The position numbers and the translations under genes were made by a program. Shown here one piece after another: positions 1 to 9,225 of a stretch of 39,998 nt of DNA. The DNA is from Paenibacillus sabuli. Lineage in GTDB: Bacteria > Bacillota > Bacilli > Paenibacillales > Paenibacillaceae. The stretch is taken from contig NZ_JACXIZ010000058.1 of assembly GCF_014705605.1 (NCBI RefSeq), positions 1 through 39,998 on the forward strand. Reading direction: 5' to 3'. Below the pieces are notes generated by a model, which saw only the letters and a list, made by a program, of their open reading frames with translations, searched no databases and was not told the DNA's origin. The number at the start of each line of letters is the position of its first letter. The first letter of the stretch is position 1.

Positions 1-60
1 CCCTTCAGCGCCGATGGTACTTGGACCGCAGGGTCCTGGGAGAGTAGGACGTCGCCGAGC
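1..60 (+). rRNA. rrf: 5S ribosomal RNA, 3' end (partial)
   Basis: The first 60 bases match the conserved 3' half of Firmicute 5S rRNA, including the GCGCCGATGGTACTTGG segment and the terminal GGGAGAGTAGGACGTCGCC block. The 5' part lies outside the window. A strong terminator follows at once, so this closes an rRNA operon. An rRNA operon just upstream of ctsR is also the arrangement known in Bacillus. The exact mature 3' end is approximate. Confidence 0.93.
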
Positions 61-66
61 AACCAT

Positions 67-112
67 GCACAGCCCCTTGAGATTTCGGTCTCTAGGGGCT
101 GTGCTTTTGCTT
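67..112 (+). terminator. Rho-independent terminator of the rRNA operon
   Basis: A perfect 11-bp stem, GCACAGCCCCT at 67-77 and AGGGGCTGTGC at 94-104, is extended inside by GAGA/TCTC and followed by a T-rich run. It sits seven bases after the 5S rRNA end. Confidence 0.92.
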
Positions 113-127
113 GTTTTGGCCACATAT

Positions 128-156
128 TTGAAGCACATCCTTGCCTATGGCATAAT
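128..156 (+). promoter_or_regulatory. Sigma-A-type promoter for the acetyltransferase
   Basis: TTGAAG at 128-133 and CATAAT at 151-156 are separated by 17 bases, about 30 bases before the GTG start at 187. Both hexamers match the sigma-A consensus at five of six or nearly so. No operator is obvious. Confidence 0.55.
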
Positions 157-186
157 GACTGTATTCAGAATGAAGGGGGAGCGCAA

Positions 187-1392
187 GTGGAAATTCGGAA
201 TGCCCGGGCTGAGGAATGGGAGCTATTTTTGGCACTTGGTCAATATGCGTTTCAATACGAGCTCTCTGAGGCGGATCAAGAGGATTGGAAGAGGCGCTTT
301 GAGTCGCTTCATGTATGGGGAGCCTTTGAAGGGGAAAGCTTGCAGGCCATGCTTATCGTTATTCCGCTCCACATGTACTTGCAAGGCCAGTCCGTGGAGA
401 TGGGCGGAGTTGCGTCCGTGGCAACATGGCCGGAGCAGCGGCGTAATGGGGCTGTCAAGCGTTTGATCCAGCAAGCGTTGCAGCACATGAGAAGCGAGGG
501 ACAAGCCTGGTCGATGCTGGCTCCGTTCAGCTATGGCTTCTATCGCAAATATGGATGGGAGATGCTGACGGAGCATCGAACATACACCCTTGCCAAAACA
601 CAGCTTCCGCAGCCTCAGGACGTAGGAGGGCGTGTCGAACGAAGACCGGTTTTGAATGGCGCGCTTGCCAAGGAGCTATCCCCGCTGTATGAGGCCTATG
701 CCAGCCGTTATAACGGTACGCTTCAGCGAACCTTGGAGTGGTGGGAGACGTCCGTGTTTAAGCGCAAGTCCGGTCAAGCCGCCATTTATTATAATGAAGC
801 GAACGAGCCGCGTGGGTATGTGGTGTATGCATGCAAGAATCGGAACTTGCACGTCCACGAACTGGTCGCGCTTGACGAGCAGGCCCGGCGAGGCATTTGG
901 CGATTTTTAAGCAATCACGATTCAATGATCAATCACCTGTATTGGAGCGCGCCGATGGACGATCGCCTTCCTGCGCAGCTCCCCGATCCGAGAATTGGGC
1001 AAAGCATTGAGCCCTACTTTATGGTCCGTATTGTCGACGTGATGGGGGCATTGTCGGACTATCCGTTTGAGACTGTCTCAGGCGCATCTTCCGTTCGTTG
1101 CATACGATTGACGATTGAAGATGCGACATGCGCCTGGAATCAGGGCGTATTTGAACTGACTCCCGAGGCGGCAGGCTCGGTGCGGGTCTCTCGTGCTTCG
1201 GCGGATGAAACGGACGGTTTGAATGGCGTATCGCTGGCGTGCGATATACAGACCTTGTCCGTCATGATGAGCGGGTATTTACGCCCTTTCGAGCTGTATC
1301 GCATGCTTCGTTTGCAGGGCGACGAGGAAGCGGTGCGCATGCTTGAGCAGCTGATCCCGGCACGGCCGACGGGCATGCTCGATTTTTTTTGA
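187..1392 (+). CDS. Eis-like GNAT N-acetyltransferase
   Basis: This 401-residue protein is a GNAT-fold acetyltransferase of the Eis-like family, which moves the acetyl group of acetyl-CoA to an amine. The N-terminal part has the GNAT acetyl-CoA region around residues 78-92 (VATWPEQRRNGAVKRLI) and the family signature APFSYGFYRKYGWEM near residue 115. The rest matches the second GNAT-like unit plus a C-terminal SCP2-like sterol-carrier domain, giving the usual family length of about 400 residues. It ends in an aromatic residue (DFF); in Eis enzymes the free C-terminal carboxylate takes part in catalysis. I chose GTG at 187 because AGGGGGAG lies just upstream. The gene is monocistronic between the rRNA terminator and the ctsR promoter. 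The substrate cannot be inferred. Confidence 0.85.
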   Translation: MEIRNARAEEWELFLALGQYAFQYELSEADQEDWKRRFESLHVWGAFEGESLQAMLIVIPLHMYLQGQSVEMGGVASVATWPEQRRNGAVKRLIQQALQHMRSEGQAWSMLAPFSYGFYRKYGWEMLTEHRTYTLAKTQLPQPQDVGGRVERRPVLNGALAKELSPLYEAYASRYNGTLQRTLEWWETSVFKRKSGQAAIYYNEANEPRGYVVYACKNRNLHVHELVALDEQARRGIWRFLSNHDSMINHLYWSAPMDDRLPAQLPDPRIGQSIEPYFMVRIVDVMGALSDYPFETVSGASSVRCIRLTIEDATCAWNQGVFELTPEAAGSVRVSRASADETDGLNGVSLACDIQTLSVMMSGYLRPFELYRMLRLQGDEEAVRMLEQLIPARPTGMLDFF

Positions 1393-1532
1393 CCCCGACG
1401 GGTTCCGTTTCGCCAGGCCTTCTTCGATGTGTAATACCGATTGAACGTCCCCTTCTCGCACTCGCCGCATAACCGTCCGAAAGTTGCTTACCCTAGTGTG
1501 TAGCATTCTGCAGCGGATTGCGGCAAAAGCAC

Positions 1533-1586
1533 TTGACCGGATTTCCATTATGCGTGTATAATAAAGTCAAAGAAAGTCAAAGTCAA
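1533..1586 (+). promoter_or_regulatory. Sigma-A promoter with CtsR operator for the ctsR-clpC operon
   Basis: TTGACC at 1533-1538 and TATAAT at 1557-1562 have an 18-base spacer. Immediately downstream, AGTCAAA (1565-1571), three bases and AGTCAAA (1575-1581) form the tandem heptad recognised by CtsR, followed by a third partial copy AGTCAA at 1581-1586. The box overlaps the predicted transcription start, as expected for repression by occlusion and heat-shock induction. Confidence 0.9.
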
Positions 1587-1627
1587 GTGCATGGTTGACT
1601 GGAGACGTTTACGGGGAGGTTGGTGAT

Positions 1628-2089
1628 ATGCGAAACATTTCGGATACGTTGGAGCATTTCTTGAAGCAAATGCTGCATGCCAGCCCGGAAGGCGCGATCG
1701 AAATTCGGCGCAACGATTTGGCCGATCGGTTTTCCTGTGTGCCGTCGCAAATCAATTATGTCATCAGCACGCGATTTACGTTGGAAAAAGGTTACCTGGT
1801 GGAAAGCAAACGAGGGGGCGGCGGCTACATTCGTATTCAACGCGTGGAGCTGCCGATGCTCAAGGCGATTCACGGCCATATCCAGCAAACCATCGGCACG
1901 CGCGTCGATCAGGAGGCCGCTGAGGGATTAATTTACCAGCTTAAGGAGGCCTCGATGATTTCGACACGGGAAGCCAACCTGCTGCGGGCAGCCGTTCACC
2001 GCGAGGCCATCGCCCTGAAGCTCCCGTTGCGCGATGAGATTCGTGCCAACATCCTGAAGGCGATGCTCATTTCGCTGCTGGCGAAGTGA
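1628..2089 (+). CDS. ctsR: CtsR, transcriptional repressor of class III heat-shock genes
   Basis: CtsR represses clp and mcs genes and is released on heat stress, when it is removed by McsB and ClpCP. The 153-residue product begins MRNISDTLEHFLKQML and has the characteristic winged helix-turn-helix with CVPSQINYVISTRFT near residues 37-51 and the glycine-rich wing ESKRGGGGYIRI near 61-72, the heat-sensing loop of the family. A longer frame exists from 1595, but ATG at 1628 has GGGGAGG nearby and matches the start of known CtsR proteins. It is first in the ctsR-mcsA-mcsB-clpC operon, 22 bases before mcsA, and should be autoregulated through the CtsR box just upstream. Confidence 0.96.
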   Translation: MRNISDTLEHFLKQMLHASPEGAIEIRRNDLADRFSCVPSQINYVISTRFTLEKGYLVESKRGGGGYIRIQRVELPMLKAIHGHIQQTIGTRVDQEAAEGLIYQLKEASMISTREANLLRAAVHREAIALKLPLRDEIRANILKAMLISLLAK

Positions 2090-2111
2090 GGGAGGAAAGG
2101 AGGCGTTGACG

Positions 2112-2633
2112 ATGCTATGCCAGGAATGCGGAAACAAGCCGGCGACCTTGCATTTCACAAAAATTGTGAATGGCGAAAAAACGGAGTTTCACATTTGCGA
2201 ATCCTGTGCACGGGAAAAAGGCGAAATGCTGCCGGGAACGTCGGGCGGATTTTCCATTCACAGTTTGTTGTCGGGATTAATGGATTTCGAAAAAAGCGGC
2301 CCATCGTCGAGCATCGGCCCCAAGCCGCAAACGCTGCGCTGCGAGGACTGCGGCCTGACCTATACGCAGTTTAGCAAGATTGGCCGGTTTGGCTGCAGCT
2401 CTTGCTATCGGTATTTTGCGGGACGCCTCGACCCGCTCTTCAAGCGGGTGCACGGCAACACCGTGCATGTCGGCAAAATCCCGAAGCGCTCCGGCGGCGA
2501 AATTCAGGACCGACGCGAGCTGGACCGGCTCAAGCAAGAGCTGCACCAGCGCATCGAGATGGAGGAATTCGAAGATGCCGCAAGTCTCCGCGATCGCATA
2601 CGCGAGCTGGAGCGCAAGCTGACGGATGCCTAG
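2112..2633 (+). CDS. mcsA: McsA, activator of the protein arginine kinase McsB
   Basis: McsA binds McsB and stimulates its arginine kinase activity. The 173-residue product has four CxxC pairs (CQEC, CESC, CEDC, CSSC), the zinc-binding and redox-sensitive part of the family, followed by a C-terminal UVR motif at about residues 135-170 (RLKQELHQRIEMEEFEDAA), which in UvrB/UvrC and ClpC proteins mediates contacts. ATG at 2112 lies eight bases after AAAGGAGG; a TTG six bases earlier is in frame but has a worse ribosome site. Second gene of the operon. Confidence 0.95.
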   Translation: MLCQECGNKPATLHFTKIVNGEKTEFHICESCAREKGEMLPGTSGGFSIHSLLSGLMDFEKSGPSSSIGPKPQTLRCEDCGLTYTQFSKIGRFGCSSCYRYFAGRLDPLFKRVHGNTVHVGKIPKRSGGEIQDRRELDRLKQELHQRIEMEEFEDAASLRDRIRELERKLTDA

Positions 2634-2681
2634 CAAGAAGTGCCGGGGCGTTGTCAATCGAGTGCAACAGGAGGGGTGGAT

Positions 2682-3746
2682 GTGGAAAAAAGACGTTTTG
2701 CCCAGGACGCGCTCAGCGAATGGATGAGAAACGAAGGTCCCGATTCCGAGATTGTCATCAGCAGCAGGATTCGCGTGGCGCGCAATTTGAAGCATCAGCC
2801 ATTTCCGATGCTGGCGACCAACCAGCAGTCGCGCGAGGTGATGGAGCAGTTAACGGCTGTCGCTAAGCATGACAAGCTGCAGGATCTGGGCAGCTTTGAA
2901 TCGTTTGATTTGTCCGAGCTCAACGAGCTGGAAAAAAAAGTGCTGGTGGAAAAGCATCTGATCAGTCCGAATCTGGCCAATGATTCGCGCGGCGGCGCCG
3001 TCGTCCTCAGCGCTACGGAATCGATCAGCATTATGATTAACGAAGAGGACCATCTTCGCATTCAATGTCTATACCCCGGCTTTCAGATTCGCGAGGCGTG
3101 GGCGACCGCCGGCCGGATCGACGATCTGTTCGAACAAGAGGTCGATTACGCCTTCGATGAGCGCAAAGGGTACTTGACCAGCTGTCCGACCAATGTAGGC
3201 ACCGGTATTCGGGCCTCGGTCATGATGCATCTGCCTGCGCTTGTGCTGACGCAGCAGATTAATCGCATCCTCTCGGCGATTACCCAGGTCGGGCTGGCGG
3301 TGCGCGGCTTGTACGGGGAGGGCAGCGAGGCGGTCGGCAACTTGTTTCAGATCTCCAATCAGATTACCCTCGGGCAGTCCGAGGAGGAGATCATCGATAA
3401 TCTGCACAGCGTGGCGCGGCAGATAATCGAGCATGAGAAGGCGGCGCGCGAGCGCCTGCTGGCCGAATCCCGCGTACGAGTCGAAGACCGTGTCCGCCGT
3501 TCTTACGGAATCTTGTCTCACGCTTCGATCATGGATTCCAAGGAAGCGGCGCAGCGCTTGTCCGATGTGCGGCTCGGAATTGATCTGGAGCTGATTCAAA
3601 ATTTGTCTCCACAGGTAATGAATGAATTAATGGTACTTACGCAGCCGGGCTTCCTGCAACAGGTATTCGACGAACGATTGAATGCGGAGCAGCGGGATAT
3701 CCGGCGAGCGGAGCTGATTCGCCGTTACTTGTCACCAAAAACATAA
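2682..3746 (+). CDS. mcsB: McsB, protein arginine kinase
   Basis: McsB phosphorylates arginines on misfolded proteins and on CtsR, marking them for ClpC-ClpP. The 354-residue product has a phosphagen-kinase fold: the nucleotide/phosphate-binding SSRIRVARN at about residues 27-35 and the catalytic-loop region with CPTNVGTGIRASVMMHLP. The C-terminal helical part matches the phosphoarginine-reading domain. An open frame reaches back to 2640, but GTG at 2682 has GGAGG seven bases upstream and gives the usual N-terminus (EKRRFAQDALSEWM); GTG at 2676 is a possible alternative. It is 17 bases before clpC. Confidence 0.94.
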   Translation: MEKRRFAQDALSEWMRNEGPDSEIVISSRIRVARNLKHQPFPMLATNQQSREVMEQLTAVAKHDKLQDLGSFESFDLSELNELEKKVLVEKHLISPNLANDSRGGAVVLSATESISIMINEEDHLRIQCLYPGFQIREAWATAGRIDDLFEQEVDYAFDERKGYLTSCPTNVGTGIRASVMMHLPALVLTQQINRILSAITQVGLAVRGLYGEGSEAVGNLFQISNQITLGQSEEEIIDNLHSVARQIIEHEKAARERLLAESRVRVEDRVRRSYGILSHASIMDSKEAAQRLSDVRLGIDLELIQNLSPQVMNELMVLTQPGFLQQVFDERLNAEQRDIRRAELIRRYLSPKT

Positions 3747-3763
3747 GCACGGAGGTGTTTTAG

Positions 3764-6226
<2,463 letters not shown>

Positions 6227-6308
6227 CCGGTACGCGGAACGGGCTAAGCGAACGGGCGACGCCGTGCTCGGCGGCGCAGCCCGTTCCGTTCCGAGAATGT
6301 CCAAGGCG

Positions 6309-6346
6309 AAGACCCTGCTGGAGCAAAAGCTCTCGCAGGGTCTTTT
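6309..6346 (+). terminator. Rho-independent terminator after clpC
   Basis: AAGACCCTGC at 6309-6318 pairs with GCAGGGTCTT at 6335-6344; the loop contains a nested GAGC-AAAA-GCTC hairpin and a short T-run ends the element. It lies between clpC and the convergent uspA-like gene, so may serve only the clpC side because the run on the other strand is weak. Confidence 0.85.
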
Positions 6347-6385
6347 AAAATGGCGGTTGGGTTGCTGCTTTCTGGCTCGAGTCTG

Positions 6386-6820
6386 CTATTTGACCACGTG
6401 AATCGGCACCTTGGCATGTTGGATCACATGATGGCTGACGCTGCCCAGGAAAAATTCCTTGATCCCGCCAAGTCCGCGGCTGCCGATAATAATCAGGTCG
6501 CTTCCCAATTCTTCGGCTTGCTCGAGAATGGTCTTGCCAGGATTGCCCTGGAGGACCTGCACCTCTGCGTTCACGTCCGGAACTGCGGCAATCAAGGAGC
6601 GTGCTTCGGCTGCCAGATTGTCCGCTTCCTCGACGACCGCTACTGAGCTTTCCACAGGAGGCTGAACCATCGCTTCGCCGACAATCATGACGGGAATTTC
6701 GTATACATGCAGGACATCCAACCGGGCCTTCCATGTCGCCGCCATGTCAATGCCGGTTTTCAAGGCGCGGATCGATTGCTCTGAACCGTCATAGGCCACC
6801 AACAGTTTTTGGTATGGCAT
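6386..6820 (-). CDS. UspA-family universal stress protein
   Basis: This 144-residue single-domain Usp protein has the complete family pattern: MPYQKLLVAYDGSEQS at the N-terminus (strand 1 with the nucleotide-contacting Asp) and the ATP-binding signature GSRGLGGIKEFFLGSVSHHV near the C-terminus, matching G-2x-G-9x-G-S/T. It therefore probably binds ATP. Such proteins are soluble and usually raised in stationary phase or stress. ATG at 6820 follows GGGAGG; an in-frame extension upstream has no ribosome site. It converges with clpC and is followed upstream by the tRNA-Thr terminator, so it is monocistronic. Its specific role is unknown. Confidence 0.93.
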   Translation of the reverse strand: MPYQKLLVAYDGSEQSIRALKTGIDMAATWKARLDVLHVYEIPVMIVGEAMVQPPVESSVAVVEEADNLAAEARSLIAAVPDVNAEVQVLQGNPGKTILEQAEELGSDLIIIGSRGLGGIKEFFLGSVSHHVIQHAKVPIHVVK

Positions 6821-6932
6821 TTGAATTCCTCCCTCTTGCATAGATCTCGCTTTATCTATTACCCGATTGAAGAGCGCTTGAATCTCCAGCAAGCCTCATT
6901 CATTTTCTACATTTTATCCAGTTTTGAAAAAT

Positions 6933-6974
6933 AAAAAAACGCCAATTTTCGACTGTTCGAAAACCCGCGTTTTT
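6933..6974 (-). terminator. Rho-independent terminator of the tRNA-Thr gene
   Basis: A long hairpin reads, on the minus strand, AAAAACGC, a second stem segment ending in TCGA, then the complementary arm and GCG followed by seven T residues. It lies 16 bases beyond the CCA end of the tRNA gene. Confidence 0.82.
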
Positions 6975-6989
6975 AGCGAAAGTTATGTA

Positions 6990-7065
<76 letters not shown>

Positions 7066-7093
7066 ATGAAGCATTTGTTGCAAGACCTCTATT

Positions 7094-7122
7094 AGGATAC
7101 GAATTTTCGCGTCAAAAGTCAA
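7094..7122 (-). promoter_or_regulatory. Sigma-A promoter for tRNA-Thr
   Basis: On the minus strand TTGACT (7122-7117) and TATCCT (7099-7094) are separated by 17 bases, about 30 bases upstream of the mature tRNA 5' end at 7065. Confidence 0.6.
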
Positions 7123-7159
7123 GCTTTTTCGGCAAAAAAATTTTACTTGTCCGGGCACG

Positions 7160-7329
7160 TCAATCCTGGCGGATGAGGAGGTACACGATCAGTCCCACGA
7201 CAGGAAAAATCAAGGTCGCAATCAGCACCAGCATGGCGTATTCACGGCTGCGGCCCCTCGAGAGCGCATCCCGGTAAGACGATAAAAATAAGAGATACGT
7301 CCATCACCCAGAATCACTCCTTTTGTCAT
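7160..7329 (-). pseudogene. Possible remnant of a small membrane protein
   Basis: The minus strand holds a frame that ends in REYAMLVLIATLIF followed by PVVGLIVYLLIRQD and a stop, a hydrophobic segment like those of short PLDc_N-type membrane proteins. This frame has no good start: an ATG at 7329 with a nearby GGAG lies in a different frame, which stops early. One frameshift near 7245 would join the two. It could be a decayed gene or chance. The 355 bases between the tRNA and the tyrosinase-like gene hold nothing else except a short GCTTG-TTTG-CAAGC hairpin near 7333. Confidence 0.25.
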
Positions 7330-7420
7330 GCAGCTTGTTTGCAAGCCTATCCCGTAGTTGGCAGCTTGGATCGCACCGGTACGAGCCCGCAGCAATAGAA
7401 TGCCATAAGAGGTGATAAAA

Positions 7421-8215
7421 ATGCCGCAAATTCCAAATTTTCCGGCAGACTTACTGGCAGAGCACCGTCAGTGGCATCGCGCGCGTCATGCCTTGGCTAT
7501 GGATGCCTTGCCACCAGGCTATGGCGAAGATTTTTTGCGCTTCCATCGTCAATATATACGGCGGGTCCTGGACTGGTATGCCCGTCAAGACTACGATCCG
7601 GCGCTGGTGGAGGCTTGGTCTGCAGTACCGGAGGCGATCCGCCAGGCGCCATGCTATGACCGGGAGGCGGAGCGCCGCATCGTCATGTATCCGCAATCGT
7701 TTGCGACGCTGGACGAACTGGGACGTTATATCGAATCCAGCGGCCTGCACGGCTGTATCCACCAAGAGGCTGCAAGCCTTTACAACGAGCCGGCCATTAA
7801 CGATTTTGACGTGGCTCCGGGCAGTACGATCTTCTACAACATTCACCGCATGATCGACCGCTGGTATGCGAATTGGGAGGCGGCCGCGGGCGCCTCCCGC
7901 CGCCGGGACGGCCGGGAAGCAGGGCTCCGCTCCGCTAGTACGGCTGCCCGAGCGCCTCGGCCAAGCGTCGCAGCGTCTGGGAGTAATAGCCGTGTCGGCG
8001 GGGGACGAAGGCGTCCGCACGCACCAGCCGGCGCTCGGACAGCAGCCGGCCGTCGCCCGCTGCGGCATAGCCTGCGGCGCGGATCTCCGCGACTTCGTCT
8101 TCGAAGAGGGCGATCAGCGCAGGCAGCTCCGCTTCGTAGATCCCGGCCACTTCTTCGGGCTGCGGCCGCAGCGCCTCGAGCGGTAGATCGGCCAGCCAGC
8201 CATAGACGGCGCTGA
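7421..8215 (+). CDS. Small tyrosinase-like (type 3 copper) protein with read-through tail
   Basis: The first ~153 residues look like a minimal tyrosinase central domain. A CuA-like set is formed by HRQWHRARH (His15, His19, His23) and FLRFHRQYI (His42). A CuB-like set is formed by LHGCIH (His110, His114) and FYNIHRMIDRWYANWE (His142, with the usual Asp-x-Trp after it). Such proteins bind two coppers and oxidise phenols or bind oxygen, but activity is not shown here. From about 7880 the frame is Arg/Ala-rich low complexity and runs antisense through the Nudix gene (7935-8579), stopping only at 8215. The authentic protein probably ended near 7880-7935 and a stop was lost or shifted. ATG at 7421 has GAGGTGA six bases upstream. 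Confidence 0.6.
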   Translation: MPQIPNFPADLLAEHRQWHRARHALAMDALPPGYGEDFLRFHRQYIRRVLDWYARQDYDPALVEAWSAVPEAIRQAPCYDREAERRIVMYPQSFATLDELGRYIESSGLHGCIHQEAASLYNEPAINDFDVAPGSTIFYNIHRMIDRWYANWEAAAGASRRRDGREAGLRSASTAARAPRPSVAASGSNSRVGGGRRRPHAPAGARTAAGRRPLRHSLRRGSPRLRLRRGRSAQAAPLRRSRPLLRAAAAAPRAVDRPASHRRR

Positions 8216-8579
8216 ACTCGCGGTCGACCACGCGCCGGCCATGCGCCAGGAAGCTCCGTTCTTCGCGCACTTCTCCCAGCGGGATCAGCGCTTCGAACGG
8301 GGCCGCGACCCCCAGCTCTTCCTCAATCTCGCGCGTCGCCTCCCGCACCGTCTCGCCGGCGGCAAGATGGCCGGCGGCGGTGACGTCGAAGCAGCCGGGA
8401 TACGTGTCCTTGGCTGCATGGCGGCGCTGGAAGCGCACGAATAGCGCGCCTGAGCCGCGCCGCGCCAGCCAACAGTGCAAGGTGCGGTGCCAATAGCCCT
8501 GCCGGTGCGCCTCCGCTCGCGTAGCCGTGCCGAGCGGACGTCCGCTCGCATCATAGATATCGAGCCGCTCCTCGGTCAA
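7935..8579 (-). CDS. Nudix hydrolase
   Basis: This 214-residue protein begins [21 protein letters not shown] and carries WHRTLHCWL near residue 30, the typical opening of a Nudix subfamily related to isopentenyl-diphosphate isomerase-like hydrolases. The Nudix box is [20 protein letters not shown] followed by GV; I count six rather than seven residues between GxxxxxE and REx, a spacing I have seen in this subfamily. Members hydrolyse nucleoside diphosphates linked to another moiety using Mg2+ held by the REIEEE glutamates. The start is TTG at 8579, overlapping the mscL stop as TTGA, so it should be translationally coupled to mscL. Its last 281 bases overlap the antisense frame of the tyrosinase-like gene. 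The substrate is unknown. Confidence 0.88.
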   Translation of the reverse strand: MTEERLDIYDASGRPLGTATRAEAHRQGYWHRTLHCWLARRGSGALFVRFQRRHAAKDTYPGCFDVTAAGHLAAGETVREATREIEEELGVAAPFEALIPLGEVREERSFLAHGRRVVDREFSAVYGWLADLPLEALRPQPEEVAGIYEAELPALIALFEDEVAEIRAAGYAAAGDGRLLSERRLVRADAFVPRRHGYYSQTLRRLAEALGQPY

Positions 8580-9067
8580 CGGATCGTCGTTTCCGTCAGG
8601 TGGGAGGTGCAGTGGCTGCAGCGGGTCGCTTTAATGGGCACCTTGGACAGGCAGTACGGACACTCCTTCTCCGTCGGTTCGGCCGGCGCCTCTTCCTTCT
8701 GCTCTTCCTTGCGGCGCAGCCGGTTCATCAGCTTGATGACCGAGAAAATGCTGACCGCGACAATGATGAAGTTGAGCACCACATTAATAAAGTTGCCATA
8801 CGCGATTACCGCGACTCCGGCCGCATTGGCCTGCTCAAGTGAGACGATCGGATTGCCTTCGGCGGTTGTTTTGTAGGGCTCCAGATTAATGAACAGGTCC
8901 GCAAAATTGACGTCTCCCAGCAGCTTGCCTATAGGAGGCATCACGATGTCATTGACAAGCGATGTGACAATCCGCCCGAATGCGCCGCCGATAATGACGC
9001 CCACAGCGAGGTCGATGACATTTCCTTTTACTGCAAATTCGCGCAATTCTTTCAGAAATCCGGACAT
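8576..9067 (-). CDS. mscL: Large-conductance mechanosensitive channel MscL with a C-terminal zinc ribbon
   Basis: MscL opens under membrane tension to release solutes on hypo-osmotic shock. The 163-residue protein has the standard start [31 protein letters not shown] with the glycine-rich first membrane helix, a periplasmic-side loop, a second membrane helix near residues 85-112 and the basic MNRLRRKEE segment. Beyond the usual end it carries a tail with two cysteine pairs, CPYC (136-139) and CSHC (151-154), resembling a small zinc ribbon. The ribosome site GAGGAGG precedes ATG at 9067. It is first of two genes; the Nudix gene overlaps its stop. Confidence 0.95.
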   Translation of the reverse strand: MSGFLKELREFAVKGNVIDLAVGVIIGGAFGRIVTSLVNDIVMPPIGKLLGDVNFADLFINLEPYKTTAEGNPIVSLEQANAAGVAVIAYGNFINVVLNFIIVAVSIFSVIKLMNRLRRKEEQKEEAPAEPTEKECPYCLSKVPIKATRCSHCTSHLTETTIR

Positions 9068-9092
9068 TCTTTACCTCCTCTCTGTACTTGAT

Positions 9093-9122
9093 AGTATACC
9101 CGATTATCGGCCCTGCGATCAA
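9093..9122 (-). promoter_or_regulatory. Sigma-A promoter for mscL
   Basis: On the minus strand TTGATC (9122-9117) and TATACT (9098-9093) are separated by 18 bases, about 25 bases upstream of the mscL start. Confidence 0.7.
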
Positions 9123-9142
9123 AAGATTGCTAGAATGATAAA

Positions 9143-9171
9143 AAAGGATTTGGTTCGAAATTGTCGAATTT
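9143..9171 (+). promoter_or_regulatory. Candidate sigma-H promoter for the sensor kinase
   Basis: AAAGGATTT (9143-9151), 11 bases, then GTCGAATTT (9163-9171) match every informative position of the Bacillus sigma-H consensus (RnAGGAwWW, 11-12 bases, RnnGAATww). It lies 54 bases before the kinase ATG. No sigma-A pair of similar quality is seen here. Confidence 0.7.
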
Positions 9172-9225
9172 TAACATTCAAAGACGGAAATTTATATGTT
9201 GACTACGACATGGATGAGGGGACAA

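Noticed and set aside
6821-6892. N-terminal extension of the UspA-like protein to 6892
   Set aside because: ATG at 6820 follows GGGAGG and starts the Usp domain; the extension adds residues not seen in the family.
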